Part shown: positions 45,764 through 54,369 of the stretch, piece by piece
Position numbering within the stretch: the stretch's first letter is position 1
Layout: every line of letters starts with the position of its first letter
Assembly (NCBI GenBank): GCA_903837525.1
Contig: CAILUU010000005.1
Span: 1 to 64,000 of the forward strand
Direction of reading: 5' to 3'
DNA length: 64,000 nucleotides
Source: an uncultured Bacteroidota bacterium
GTDB lineage: Bacteria > Bacteroidota > Bacteroidia > Chitinophagales > Chitinophagaceae
Program-made: the position numbers and the translations under genes
Notes under the pieces: model-generated
Told to the model about the DNA's origin: nothing
What the model saw: the letters and a program-made list of their open reading frames with translations, nothing else
The model's database searches: none

Positions 45764-46792
45764 TTATTTCAAATGATTCCACCCTTGTGCAACCAGCTCA
45801 TGTTTATTACCACCTCTTGTTATAATATTTTTACCCTCACTAGCTTCGGTTATGTAGCCAATAACGCTTAGCCCATTGTTTTCATTTATTTTTTCGTAAT
45901 CTGCTTGGCTTATGGTAAATAGCAGTTCATAATCTTCCCCACCACTTAATGCACAGGCTGTAGGATCTAGCTCAAGCTTATAGGCAAAGTCTTTCATATC
46001 CTCATTAAAAGGTATTTTTTCTTCGTGTAGTACACAGCCCACATTACTTTGTTTGCAAATATGCAACAACTCACTACTAAGCCCATCGCTAATATCCATC
46101 ATACTTGTAGGCATAATGTTATGCTCTGCAAAATAGTCAACTACATCTTTGCGGGCTTCTGGTTTTAGCATACGCCCTACAATGTACGTTTGGTTTTCAA
46201 GATCGGGTTGTGCACCTGTTTGTTCAAAAATCTTTCTTTCTCTTTCCAAAATGGTTAAGCCTAAAAATGCTGCGCCCAAATCGCCACTTACACAAATTAA
46301 ATCGTTTGGTTTTGCACCATCTCTTTTTACAAATTTATTTTGTGCTACCTCGCCAATAGCTGTAACGCTTATTACAAAACCCCGTTGAGATGTTGTGGTG
46401 TCTCCACCCACTAAATCCACATTATATTTTTCACAAGCAGCATATACACCCTCATAAAATTCATCCAAAGCTTCTACACTAAATTTATTACTAATAGCAA
46501 TGCTTAACACAATTTGTGTGGGCGTAGCATTCATGGCATAAATATCGCTAATGTTTACCACTACACTTTTATAGCCTAGGTGTTTTAGCGGTGTGTAGCT
46601 TAAATCAAAATGAATGCCTTCTATCAATAAATCGGTACTAATAACAGTTTGCATACCCCCATGGTCTATTACTGCCGCATCGTCCCCAATAGATAAAATG
46701 GTTGACGATTGTTTTATTTCGTTATTTTTAGTAAGACGGTCTATTAAACCAAACTCTCCAAGAGAGGCTATTTCTGTACGTTGATTACTCAT
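45764..46792 (-). CDS. thiL: Thiamine-monophosphate kinase
   Basis: The 342-residue enzyme makes thiamine diphosphate from thiamine monophosphate and ATP. Signatures: GEFGLIDRL at the N-terminus, SIGDDAAVI, ISTDLLIEGIHFDLSYTPL, VNISDIYAMNA, GGDTTTS and the C-terminal ALSGGEDYELLFTI. It has the AIR-synthase fold, like SelD, but these motifs separate the two. No other thi gene is nearby. The -7 element is TATCTTTG at 46831-46824. Confidence 0.96.
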   Translation of the reverse strand: MSNQRTEIASLGEFGLIDRLTKNNEIKQSSTILSIGDDAAVIDHGGMQTVISTDLLIEGIHFDLSYTPLKHLGYKSVVVNISDIYAMNATPTQIVLSIAISNKFSVEALDEFYEGVYAACEKYNVDLVGGDTTTSQRGFVISVTAIGEVAQNKFVKRDGAKPNDLICVSGDLGAAFLGLTILERERKIFEQTGAQPDLENQTYIVGRMLKPEARKDVVDYFAEHNIMPTSMMDISDGLSSELLHICKQSNVGCVLHEEKIPFNEDMKDFAYKLELDPTACALSGGEDYELLFTISQADYEKINENNGLSVIGYITEASEGKNIITRGGNKHELVAQGWNHLK

Positions 46793-46823
46793 TTTCTATG
46801 CTAACTAATTAAAGAAATTTTTG

Positions 46824-46831
46824 CAAAGATA
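46824..46831 (-). promoter_or_regulatory. thiL promoter -7 element
   Basis: TATCTTTG on the minus strand matches TAnnTTTG, 31 nt before the ATG. Confidence 0.6.
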
Positions 46832-46883
46832 CTATTCCATTTTTTATACATAGTAGGTTGGTTAAAGTTGAATAAACAATGTG

Positions 46884-46891
46884 TAAATTTG
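46884..46891 (+). promoter_or_regulatory. FAD oxidase promoter -7 element, likely leaderless
   Basis: TAAATTTG matches TAnnTTTG and ends 3 nt before the ATG at 46895. It excludes the TTG start at 46868. Confidence 0.65.
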
Positions 46892-46894
46892 AAA

Positions 46895-48304
46895 ATGGAA
46901 AGAAAAGAATTTTTAAAAACAGCTTTACTAGTTAATGCAGCAATTATAGCTAAGCCTTTATTGGCAATGGCAAAAGGGTTTGTAATTGCCGATTTTCCAT
47001 TATCTAACAATAATGTTACCTACTATAAAAAATCCGATGCCCCTTACGATTTATTACGTAAAGGATTTAATAAACGAATAGAAAAATTTCCTCAAATTAT
47101 TGCATTGTGTAGCACTAAAGAGGGTGTAGCACAAGCCGTAAAATATGCCGTTGCAAATAAACTACCCATTGCTATAAAAAGTGGGGGTCATTGTATGGAA
47201 GGTTTTAGTAGCAACAATGGGGGTATGGTAATTAATCTTTCTTTATTAAACAAGTTGGAATGGGTAGAAGATTTTGTGGTGAAGGTTGGACCAGGTTGCA
47301 CCCTAGCTAACTTATATAATAACATTTTACCTAAGCAAAAAATACTACCAGGCGGTAGTTGTGCTGGGGTTGGTATTAGTGGTTTAGTAACGGGTGGTGG
47401 ATATGGATTAATGAGCCGCTTGTTTGGATTAACTTGTGATAGTTTACAAGAAGTAACCATGATAGATGGTAAGGGTAATAGCGTAAATAGTAAAGATAAC
47501 CCCGAGCTATTGTGGGCCTGCAAAGGTGGTGGTAGTGGCAACTTTGGTATTGTAACTGAATTAAAATTCAAGCTACATACTGCACCTAAAACTATGCAAA
47601 GTGTTCGCTTTAAAACAAAAAATGCAACTGCACAAAAAGCCAAACAAATTTTTAAAACCTGGTTTGAAGAAAGTAAATTATTGCCTAATCATTGTTTTAG
47701 CGCTTGCCTATTAAATGGCAAAACGGTGTATATTTTACTAACCAACACCAGTAAAACAACAGCTGCGGTACAACGTTTCATTAATACCCTTTCGGCAGCT
47801 AGCCAAACTACGAGTAAAACGGCAGCACAGCCTTTGGCCACTGCATTAAAAACGTATTATGGTAGGCAAGCCCCAATGAATTTTAAAAATGCTTCTGCAG
47901 GTTTGTACAAAAGCTTTAACGAAATTGAACCTTTTATAGAAGAGGTGCTACAAAAAGTAATTAATACACCTGGAATGATTTACCAAGTAAATACCGTTGG
48001 CGGCGCTGTACAAAATGCCGAGTTTGAAAAAACAAGCTGTTTTGCACATAGAAGTTATTTTTATTTTAGTGAGTTACAAGCCTATTGGGAAACGCCTACA
48101 CAAGGCAATAAATTAATGGCTAGGTTTGAGGAGGTGCAACAACTTTTCAGCAAAAACAATATTACTGCACAATACAGAAACTACCCCGATGTAAATTTTA
48201 AAAATAGTTTACAATTGTACTATGGTACTAATTTAGAACGATTAAAGGCTGTAAAGAAAACGTATGATCCAAATAATGTACTACAGCATGAGCAAAGTAT
48301 TTGA
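46895..48304 (+). CDS. Secreted BBE-like FAD-dependent oxidoreductase
   Basis: The 469-residue protein belongs to the FAD-linked oxidase / berberine-bridge-enzyme family. H99 in SGGHCMEGFS and C156 in PGGSCAGVGISG sit where these enzymes attach FAD through two covalent bonds. TGGGYGLMSRLFGLTCD and the C-terminal NYPD and YYGTNLERLKAVKKTYDPNNVL (BBE domain) complete it. The N-terminus ERKEFLKTALL resembles a Tat signal with RK in place of RR, fitting export of a folded flavoprotein. The substrate is unknown; sugars and small alcohols are common in the family. Confidence 0.9.
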   Translation: MERKEFLKTALLVNAAIIAKPLLAMAKGFVIADFPLSNNNVTYYKKSDAPYDLLRKGFNKRIEKFPQIIALCSTKEGVAQAVKYAVANKLPIAIKSGGHCMEGFSSNNGGMVINLSLLNKLEWVEDFVVKVGPGCTLANLYNNILPKQKILPGGSCAGVGISGLVTGGGYGLMSRLFGLTCDSLQEVTMIDGKGNSVNSKDNPELLWACKGGGSGNFGIVTELKFKLHTAPKTMQSVRFKTKNATAQKAKQIFKTWFEESKLLPNHCFSACLLNGKTVYILLTNTSKTTAAVQRFINTLSAASQTTSKTAAQPLATALKTYYGRQAPMNFKNASAGLYKSFNEIEPFIEEVLQKVINTPGMIYQVNTVGGAVQNAEFEKTSCFAHRSYFYFSELQAYWETPTQGNKLMARFEEVQQLFSKNNITAQYRNYPDVNFKNSLQLYYGTNLERLKAVKKTYDPNNVLQHEQSI

Positions 48305-48410
48305 GGAACTATTAATGAGGTTGATTTATCAACTATTTTTAATCTGGGTTCATTCTTTTTTGATTAATCCCTAAAAAAACCGTAATTCGTATTTAATTAA
48401 TAATCAGCTA

Positions 48411-49616
48411 TTGCAACTATCTATCATCATAGTAAATTATAATGTAAAATACTTTTTAGAACAATGTTTACAATCGGTTTTGCTAGCTACTAAAAATTGC
48501 ACAGCAGAAATTTTTGTTGTTGATAATAATTCCACTGATGGTAGCAAGCAATTTTTAGAGCCTCTTTTTAAAGAAGTACATTTTATATGGTTACCTAAAA
48601 ATATTGGCTTTGCTAAAGCAAATAATATTGCCTTAACAAAAACAAGTGGAGACTATATTCTTTTTTTAAACCCCGATACCATTGTTGCTGAAGATAGTTT
48701 TGAAAAAACAATTGCTTTTTTACAAAACAATACCGCTATTGGCGCATTAGGTGTAAAAATGATTGACGGAAGTGGACAGTTTTTAAAAGAAAGTAAAAGA
48801 GCTTTTCCATCGCCAAGTATATCGTTATTCAAAATTTTAGGCTTAGCCAATCTTTTTCCTAAGTCAAAATTATTTGCAAAATATCATATGGGGCATTTAT
48901 CCGTAAATGAAAATAATGAAGTAGATGTTTTAGCGGGGGCCTTTATGCTTGTGCCAAAAGTAGTATTAAATGTTGTTGGTAGCTTTGATGAAGCTTTTTT
49001 TATGTATGGAGAAGATGTTGATTTAAGTTATCGGATTCAAAAAGCAGGATATAAAAATTATTATTTTGCCAAAACTACTATTCTTCATTTTAAAGGAGAG
49101 AGTACAAAAAAAGGTAGTTTAAATTACGTAAGCTTATTTTATAAAGCAATGAATTTGTTTGTACACAAGCATTATAAAAGCGGCAATGCTGCAGTATTTA
49201 CTTTTCTAATTAATATTGGCATTTGGTTTAGGGCTTCCTTAGCAACGCTTACAAGTGTTTTTAAAGTTGATAAAAAAACATTTATTAAAGACAAAGATAA
49301 TTTTATTATTTCCGACGAAGTAAATTATACCAAAGTAGTAGAAATATTAAGTGTACATAACGAAAGTGTTATGGATAGAGTAAATATTTTTAACAACGAT
49401 AAAAAAAATACCATAAACGATATTAGTACAATTCAATCCTACTTAAAAAGAGATACAGCAGTTGTTTTTTGTCAAAATCATTTATCGGTTTCAAAAATTA
49501 TTCAATTGGTACAGCAGTTCCCTGTAGGTATTGTTAAACGATTTCATTTAGCAAATACAAAAAGTATTGTAAGCAGCCATAGTAAAGATGGTAGAGGAGA
49601 TAGCATTGGATTATAA
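48411..49616 (+). CDS. Family 2 glycosyltransferase with extra C-terminal domain
   Basis: The 401-residue protein starts at TTG (48411); no ATG lies before the first beta strand (LSIIIVNYNV). The GT-A domain (1-250) has VVDNNSTDGS, FLNPDT and FMYGEDVDLSYRIQKAGY, typical of rhamnosyl-type GT2 enzymes that build surface polysaccharide. A hydrophobic stretch follows at about 260-275. Residues about 285-401 form another domain (TAVVFCQNHLSVSKIIQLVQQFPVG, then SIVSSHSKDGRGD) that is not part of the GT fold; I do not know its role. The 3' end overlaps a convergent glycosyltransferase by 6 nt. Confidence 0.9.
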   Translation: MQLSIIIVNYNVKYFLEQCLQSVLLATKNCTAEIFVVDNNSTDGSKQFLEPLFKEVHFIWLPKNIGFAKANNIALTKTSGDYILFLNPDTIVAEDSFEKTIAFLQNNTAIGALGVKMIDGSGQFLKESKRAFPSPSISLFKILGLANLFPKSKLFAKYHMGHLSVNENNEVDVLAGAFMLVPKVVLNVVGSFDEAFFMYGEDVDLSYRIQKAGYKNYYFAKTTILHFKGESTKKGSLNYVSLFYKAMNLFVHKHYKSGNAAVFTFLINIGIWFRASLATLTSVFKVDKKTFIKDKDNFIISDEVNYTKVVEILSVHNESVMDRVNIFNNDKKNTINDISTIQSYLKRDTAVVFCQNHLSVSKIIQLVQQFPVGIVKRFHLANTKSIVSSHSKDGRGDSIGL

Positions 49617-50630
49617 AATCTTTTGCAAATTAAATTCATGTTGATTTATAAAAATAAAGTGCTCTTTTTTCTCCAATAATTTTGCCAAATATTCTTGCTC
49701 GGTTTGGCCGGGAGTTGGCACAAGTACTGCTTTTTTTTCTAGTACTTCTAAATCCATAATGGTGCTATAGCCGCTTCTACTAATAATTAAGGAAGATTGT
49801 AGCATTACCCTATTTAATTCGTCCGTTGCCAAAAAGTTACAGATTACTACGTTTGGTTGTGAGCAATTAAGTATAGACTTATGTTGAGGCAACCCTCTAA
49901 CCAAAATAATATTTTTAGTGGTATTTTTTAGTTGAGCTAAAATAATATTTTCAAAAATAGTTCGTTGTGGCTCTGGACCGCTTAAAATAATAGCTGCGTC
50001 ATAAATAACAGGCATTTCTTTACGGATAAATCTAGTTAGTGGGTTTATATACTTTACCGGAATTGTTGGTTCTATTTTTGGATGAGATAAATCACCTGCT
50101 AAATTATTTTCCCCTTCATAATCGGGTACCCAACATTCGGTAAATTTATTTATAAACTTGTAGTGTAATTTTTGTAAGTGCCTTTCTATAAAACTAAAAT
50201 TAGCCTTTATGGTAAGTTGGTGGGTAAGGTAAATTGATTTTATTTGTTTGGAATATAGTCCTGGTCTGTTATCCGAAATAATTAATTCAATATTGTATTG
50301 CTCAATTATTTGCTGCAACCATTTCTTTTCCTTTTTTATACAACGGGCAATTTTGGGCAATTGAGTAATTAATTTTATCCATAGGCCTACTTTAGTTTTA
50401 CTATAGGTGATATTATACCCATCAATAGGTAAAAAAGTTAGTTGAGGAAATTCATTTTTAAGCAATGCCTCGGTAAACTTGCTTGCAGCAATTAACACAG
50501 TATAATTTAACTTAATGAGCTCTTCAATAATAGGAATACAACGGGTAGCATGGCCTAGTCCCCAATCTAGCGGAGCTACTAAAACACAGCTTTTGTTGCC
50601 TTTTATGTTAAAATTTTTTGGTAATTTCAA
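49611..50630 (-). CDS. GT-B glycosyltransferase, UDP-glycosyltransferase/MurG-like
   Basis: The 339-residue protein has the two-domain GT-B layout. The N-terminal CVLVAPLDWGLGHATRCIPIIEEL has the glycine loop of MurG/GT28-like enzymes, and the C-terminal SLIISRSGYSTIMDLEVLEKKAVLVPTPGQTEQEYLA is the donor-binding end. The start is TTG at 50630, since no ATG lies before the glycine loop. The acceptor is unknown. It is convergent with, and overlaps by 6 nt, the GT2 gene, so the two are not one operon. Confidence 0.85.
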   Translation of the reverse strand: MKLPKNFNIKGNKSCVLVAPLDWGLGHATRCIPIIEELIKLNYTVLIAASKFTEALLKNEFPQLTFLPIDGYNITYSKTKVGLWIKLITQLPKIARCIKKEKKWLQQIIEQYNIELIISDNRPGLYSKQIKSIYLTHQLTIKANFSFIERHLQKLHYKFINKFTECWVPDYEGENNLAGDLSHPKIEPTIPVKYINPLTRFIRKEMPVIYDAAIILSGPEPQRTIFENIILAQLKNTTKNIILVRGLPQHKSILNCSQPNVVICNFLATDELNRVMLQSSLIISRSGYSTIMDLEVLEKKAVLVPTPGQTEQEYLAKLLEKKEHFIFINQHEFNLQKIL

Positions 50631-50683
50631 AACAATACAATAATTGTGTGTGAAAATAGTTTAATTTAGTAATTGAAAGAATT

Positions 50684-50809
50684 ATGAAGCAATTAATTAA
50701 ACTAACCTTAGTTCTAACTTTTATTATTAGCATTACAGCAATTGGCTGTTCGTCATCTAAAAAAAGCCAATGTGGTTGCCCTAATAAGCAAGGTATGGTA
50801 GGGTACTAA
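50684..50809 (+). CDS. Small 41-residue cysteine-containing lipoprotein
   Basis: The ORF encodes a Lys-rich start, a hydrophobic helix and a lipobox-like TAIGC, then SSSKKSQCGCPNKQGMVGY. Mature length is about 20 residues with two extra cysteines (CGC). It starts 53 nt from the divergent glycosyltransferase and 12 nt before the next small gene. The clean signal layout argues for a real gene; I do not know the family. Confidence 0.6.
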   Translation: MKQLIKLTLVLTFIISITAIGCSSSKKSQCGCPNKQGMVGY

Positions 50810-50821
50810 TTTACTACGTGT

Positions 50822-51073
50822 ATGAACCGACAATCTAACAGAGATTTATTGGTTTTATTTAATCAAACAATAATGTCGTCACAAGCTATTGAGCAAGAGG
50901 TGGAATTATTGAATACCCTTTTGGGTAACGTGGAGCGACTTGAAAACTTAGTTGCTGCACACGAATTAATAAATATAAACAAATATCGTGTTATTAATAA
51001 GTCGTTAACATTGCGTACTTATTTTAGAGAGCGAAAAGATAAGCCCTTTGTATTTTTAAGTTGTAAAAATTAG
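50822..51073 (+). CDS. Hypothetical 83-residue protein
   Basis: A short, mostly helical protein (QAIEQEVELLNTLLGNVERLENLVAAHE looks like a short coiled coil) with a basic C-terminal part (LRTYFRERKDKPFVFL). It follows the small lipoprotein gene by 12 nt and ends 6 nt before a convergent aminotransferase gene. No known family is recognised. Confidence 0.55.
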   Translation: MNRQSNRDLLVLFNQTIMSSQAIEQEVELLNTLLGNVERLENLVAAHELININKYRVINKSLTLRTYFRERKDKPFVFLSCKN

Positions 51074-51079
51074 TTTAGG

Positions 51080-52345
51080 TTATTTCAGTTTTTCCAACGC
51101 ACTTTTCAACATTCCTAACATTTCGTCTATTTCTTCTTTTTTGCAAGTGCCCACACTAAGCCTATACCAGTTACTACTTCGGCTAGCGCCAAAAGCGTAG
51201 AAAGGCACAATCGCTATTTTAGCCTCGTTTAAAATGTAACTCGTAACATCACTTTGGGCTTCTAACACAGTGCCATTGGGCATTTTTTTACCCACCATAT
51301 TTATTTGTATGGTTAAATAAATTGCGGCTTGTGGAGTTATGGCATCCACATCAAACCCTTGTACTTTTAATTGTTGAAAACCTACATAAATTCGTTGTAA
51401 ACGCTCTTCAATTTCGGCTTTAAATGTAGTAAAGTAGTTATCTATATGTTCCGTTTGTACAAGGTAGTTTGCTGTTGCTTTTTGCTCTGCCATTGGGGCC
51501 CAAGCGCCTACATGGCTGTTAATTGCTTTCATCTTATTAATAACATTAGCAGGGCCCATTGCCCAACCCACTCGTACCCCTGTAGCGGCAAATGCTTTGC
51601 TTATACCATCAATAAAAATGGTGTACTCCTTCATTTTAGGATTAATGCTTACAGGATTGTAATGCTCGGTATCGCCAAAAGTAAGTGCCCAATAAATTTG
51701 GTCAAACATTACATACAGCTTCTTTTCATAATCGCCTCTGCCTTCATTTTCGGTAATAACTAAATTGCAAATAGCGGTTAACTCTTCTTTTGAAAAGGTT
51801 GTACCAGTTGGGTTTAACGGACTGCACAAGGCTAGTAAAGATGCACCTTTTATATGTTCGGCAATTTCAATAGCAGTGGGCATAAAGTTATTTTCAAACT
51901 TACTTTCTATAACAACATGCGCTGCCTCGGTAAAATGTACATAGTGATTATTATTCCAACTAGGTACTGCATAAATAATTTTATCTCCTTTATCTACTAC
52001 GGCTCTAAATACACTATAAATTAATGGACGACCACCTGCAGCAATTAAAATTTCGTTGGTGTCATAATGTATATGCTCTCTATCTAAAATAAAACTAGAA
52101 ACGGCCTGGCGTAATTCTAAACTTCCTTCTGCTGGCGGATAGGTAGTAAAACCTTCTTTAAAAGATTGTATTATTTCGTTTTCAAAAACCTGTGGTATTC
52201 GAAAAATTGAAGAATCAAAATCGCCAATTGTAAAATTATAAATTTTATTCCCTTGCTTAATTTTTTCTTTAATTTCTGCCCCTAATTTTACAATTTCACT
52301 ACCAATTAAGGTTTCGGCTAATTGGCTTAATTTACTTGAACTCAT
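51080..52345 (-). CDS. Pyridoxal-phosphate aminotransferase, class I/II
   Basis: The 421-residue fold-type I enzyme shows SPLNPTGTTFSKEEL, MFDQIYWALTFGD and the PLP lysine in DGISKAFAATGVRVGW, with the substrate Arg in SNWYRLSVG. It is aspartate-aminotransferase-like. The YWAL and F-AT-variations place it apart from classic AspC, so the amino-acid substrate is uncertain. It is a single gene with a near-consensus -7 element (TACTTTTA). Confidence 0.92.
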   Translation of the reverse strand: MSSSKLSQLAETLIGSEIVKLGAEIKEKIKQGNKIYNFTIGDFDSSIFRIPQVFENEIIQSFKEGFTTYPPAEGSLELRQAVSSFILDREHIHYDTNEILIAAGGRPLIYSVFRAVVDKGDKIIYAVPSWNNNHYVHFTEAAHVVIESKFENNFMPTAIEIAEHIKGASLLALCSPLNPTGTTFSKEELTAICNLVITENEGRGDYEKKLYVMFDQIYWALTFGDTEHYNPVSINPKMKEYTIFIDGISKAFAATGVRVGWAMGPANVINKMKAINSHVGAWAPMAEQKATANYLVQTEHIDNYFTTFKAEIEERLQRIYVGFQQLKVQGFDVDAITPQAAIYLTIQINMVGKKMPNGTVLEAQSDVTSYILNEAKIAIVPFYAFGASRSSNWYRLSVGTCKKEEIDEMLGMLKSALEKLK

Positions 52346-52469
52346 ACGTAGTTATTAAGGGGTAAAAGTAGGTGTTTTTTTTGAGCAGTAAATGTTAGGT
52401 ACAAGTACAGACTTACATCGTAAATTTTTTTACCTTACAAAACAAATAAAATATTTTATTTATATTTTA

Positions 52470-52967
52470 TCACTTACTCCCTTCAAATTTTAGTATTACA
52501 GAATTTATACAATATCTTAATCCTGTTGGCGGCGGGCCATCTTCAAACACATGCCCTAAATGGCCTTTACATTTACCACAAACTACTTCTGTACGTTTCA
52601 TACCATGTGTATTATCTGGCAAATAAATAATACTCCCTTTTGTTATGGGTTCAAAAAAACTTGGCCACCCACAACTACTTTCAAATTTGCCATTACTTTT
52701 AAATAATGGATTACTACAAGCTATGCAGTAGTAGGCTCCTACTTCTTTATGCTCATTATATTTTCCGGTAAACGCTCTCTCCGTTCCTTTATTACGAGAT
52801 ATTTCATAAACCTCTTCTGGCAATATTTTTTTCCACTCTTGGTCTGTTTTGGGCAAATTAGTAGTATCTACCGCTATACTTTTTTCTTCCATACTTGTTT
52901 TATTTATAGATTTTTTTGGGCTACAAGCCACAAATAGTGTTACAAAAATAAAAAGATATTTATACAT
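52470..52967 (-). CDS. msrB: Peptide-methionine (R)-S-oxide reductase, lipoprotein form
   Basis: The 165-residue enzyme reduces methionine-R-sulfoxide in proteins. It carries a lipobox (TLFVACS), so it acts in the periplasm or at the membrane. The zinc cysteines are in CIACSNPLF and CGKCKGHLG, the [10 protein letters not shown] segment is conserved, and the catalytic Cys is in [12 protein letters not shown] fused MsrA is absent. This exported form probably repairs oxidised envelope proteins. Confidence 0.96.
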   Translation of the reverse strand: MYKYLFIFVTLFVACSPKKSINKTSMEEKSIAVDTTNLPKTDQEWKKILPEEVYEISRNKGTERAFTGKYNEHKEVGAYYCIACSNPLFKSNGKFESSCGWPSFFEPITKGSIIYLPDNTHGMKRTEVVCGKCKGHLGHVFEDGPPPTGLRYCINSVILKFEGSK

Positions 52968-53073
52968 AGTATTTAAACAATAGTTTAGATGTAAAGTTAT
53001 TTACGTAATTACATAATTAAATAGTTTTTAAATATTTGGTTAAATTGTTAAACAAATTATAAAATCCAATTTG

Positions 53074-53081
53074 TATTTTTG
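53074..53081 (+). promoter_or_regulatory. adk promoter -7 element
   Basis: TATTTTTG matches TAnnTTTG, 34 nt before the adk ATG. Confidence 0.6.
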
Positions 53082-53115
53082 CTATCTTCATAACGTAAGT
53101 AGTATATAGATATAT

Positions 53116-53697
53116 ATGTTTAATTTAATTCTTTTTGGCCCTCCTGGAAGTGGTAAAGGCACACAGAGCGAAAAGCTAATTGCAAAGTATGGGCTTAACC
53201 ATTTAAGCACAGGCGATTTACTACGCAGTGAAATAGCTGCTAAAACTCCACTAGGTTTAGAGGCTAAAAATATTATGGATAAAGGGCAATTAGTGCCTGA
53301 TGAAGTAGTAATTGGTATGATAAGTTCTGCATTGGATGCTAACCCAACTGCCAAAGGTTTTTTGTTTGATGGTTTTCCTAGAACGGGTGCACAAGCACAA
53401 GCTTTAGATAATTTATTAGAACTAAAAGAAGCTAGTATAAATGTAATGTTAGCCTTAGATGTTAGCGAAAAGGAATTAGTAAAACGTTTATTAAAACGTG
53501 GCGAAACAAGTGGTAGAAGTGATGATACCAATGAGCATGTTATTAGAGCAAGGATTACAGAGTACCACAATAAAACAGCAATTGTTGCAGAGTATTACAG
53601 GCAGTTTAATAAAGTAGTTTTGATAAAAGGTGAGGGGTCAGTTGATGATATTTTTGCCGCTCTTAGTAAAGAAATAGATGAACGAAATAAAGAATAA
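53116..53697 (+). CDS. adk: Adenylate kinase, short-LID form
   Basis: The 193-residue enzyme equilibrates AMP, ADP and ATP. The P-loop is GPPGSGKGTQSEKL, followed by STGDLLRSEIAAKTPLG, GFLFDGFPRTGAQAQAL and RLLKRGETSGRSDD. The LID is the short type without zinc cysteines, hence the length under 200. It is essential housekeeping, followed by a terminator that abuts the next gene. Confidence 0.97.
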   Translation: MFNLILFGPPGSGKGTQSEKLIAKYGLNHLSTGDLLRSEIAAKTPLGLEAKNIMDKGQLVPDEVVIGMISSALDANPTAKGFLFDGFPRTGAQAQALDNLLELKEASINVMLALDVSEKELVKRLLKRGETSGRSDDTNEHVIRARITEYHNKTAIVAEYYRQFNKVVLIKGEGSVDDIFAALSKEIDERNKE

Positions 53698-53707
53698 ATA
53701 ACTCTAC

Positions 53708-53734
53708 ATCCTGCCTAAAAAGCAGGATTTTTTT
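53708..53734 (+). terminator. adk terminator
   Basis: A perfect 7-bp stem (53708-53714 with 53722-53728), a 7-nt loop and seven T. The ATG of the next gene follows the T-run with no gap. Confidence 0.85.
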
Positions 53735-54331
53735 ATGCAAGACTTAGCCAACCAAAAAATTATTTTAGAAAATAATAGCGTACAGTTAGTACCACTCAAC
53801 CTTGAGCATACAACTGAATGTATACACTACGCTTTAACCGAACCAACTATTTGGCAGTACAGTATGGTAAACCCAGGCGGTAGTGCCTCGCCTATGGAAA
53901 GATACATTGCTTTTGCAATAAATGAAAGAATAGAAAATAAAGGCTATCCCTTTATAGTTATAGACAAAACTACCAATCAGCTGGCTGGCTGCACTCGTTT
54001 TTACGATATTGATTTTAATAACAAAGCCGCTTCAATTGGCTATACTTGGTACGCGAAAAAATTTCAACGTACTGGCTTAAACCGCCATTGCAAGCTATTA
54101 CTACTCACCCATGCTTTTGAAGTATGGAATTTAGAAAGAGTAGAATTTAGGGCCGATATTAATAATACAGCCTCTATTAATGCCATGAAAAATATTGGTT
54201 GCATTGAAGAAGGAGTTTTACGTAACCATGCCAATATAGAAAATGGTAGACGAACATCCATTATTTTAAGCATATTAAAAGATGAATGGTTTGGCGGTGT
54301 TAAAGAAAATTTAGTAAAGAAGATTTATTGA
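53735..54331 (+). CDS. GNAT-family N-acetyltransferase, RimJ/RimL type
   Basis: The 198-residue protein has the RimJ/L signature: VQLVPLNLEHTTEC near the N-terminus, ASIGYTWYAKKFQRTGLN (acetyl-CoA loop), RVEFRADINNTASINAMKNIGCIEEGVLR and a final hydrophobic strand. It acetylates an amine of a protein or small molecule that cannot be named. The ATG used lies directly after the adk terminator T-run, without space for a leader; the first conserved residues start only about 16 codons in, so a slightly later start cannot be excluded. Confidence 0.88.
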   Translation: MQDLANQKIILENNSVQLVPLNLEHTTECIHYALTEPTIWQYSMVNPGGSASPMERYIAFAINERIENKGYPFIVIDKTTNQLAGCTRFYDIDFNNKAASIGYTWYAKKFQRTGLNRHCKLLLLTHAFEVWNLERVEFRADINNTASINAMKNIGCIEEGVLRNHANIENGRRTSIILSILKDEWFGGVKENLVKKIY

Positions 54332-54343
54332 GCATTCCCTTTG

Positions 54344-54351
54344 TAGCTTTG
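54344..54351 (+). promoter_or_regulatory. paaZ promoter -7 element
   Basis: TAGCTTTG matches TAnnTTTG, 18 nt before the ATG at 54370. It rules out the TTG start at 54328. Confidence 0.6.
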
Positions 54352-54369
54352 CCAAAACGTTTTTTGCAT

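Noticed and set aside
53088..53570. A 160-residue minus-strand ORF opposite adk
   Set aside because: Antisense of adenylate kinase with its full set of motifs.
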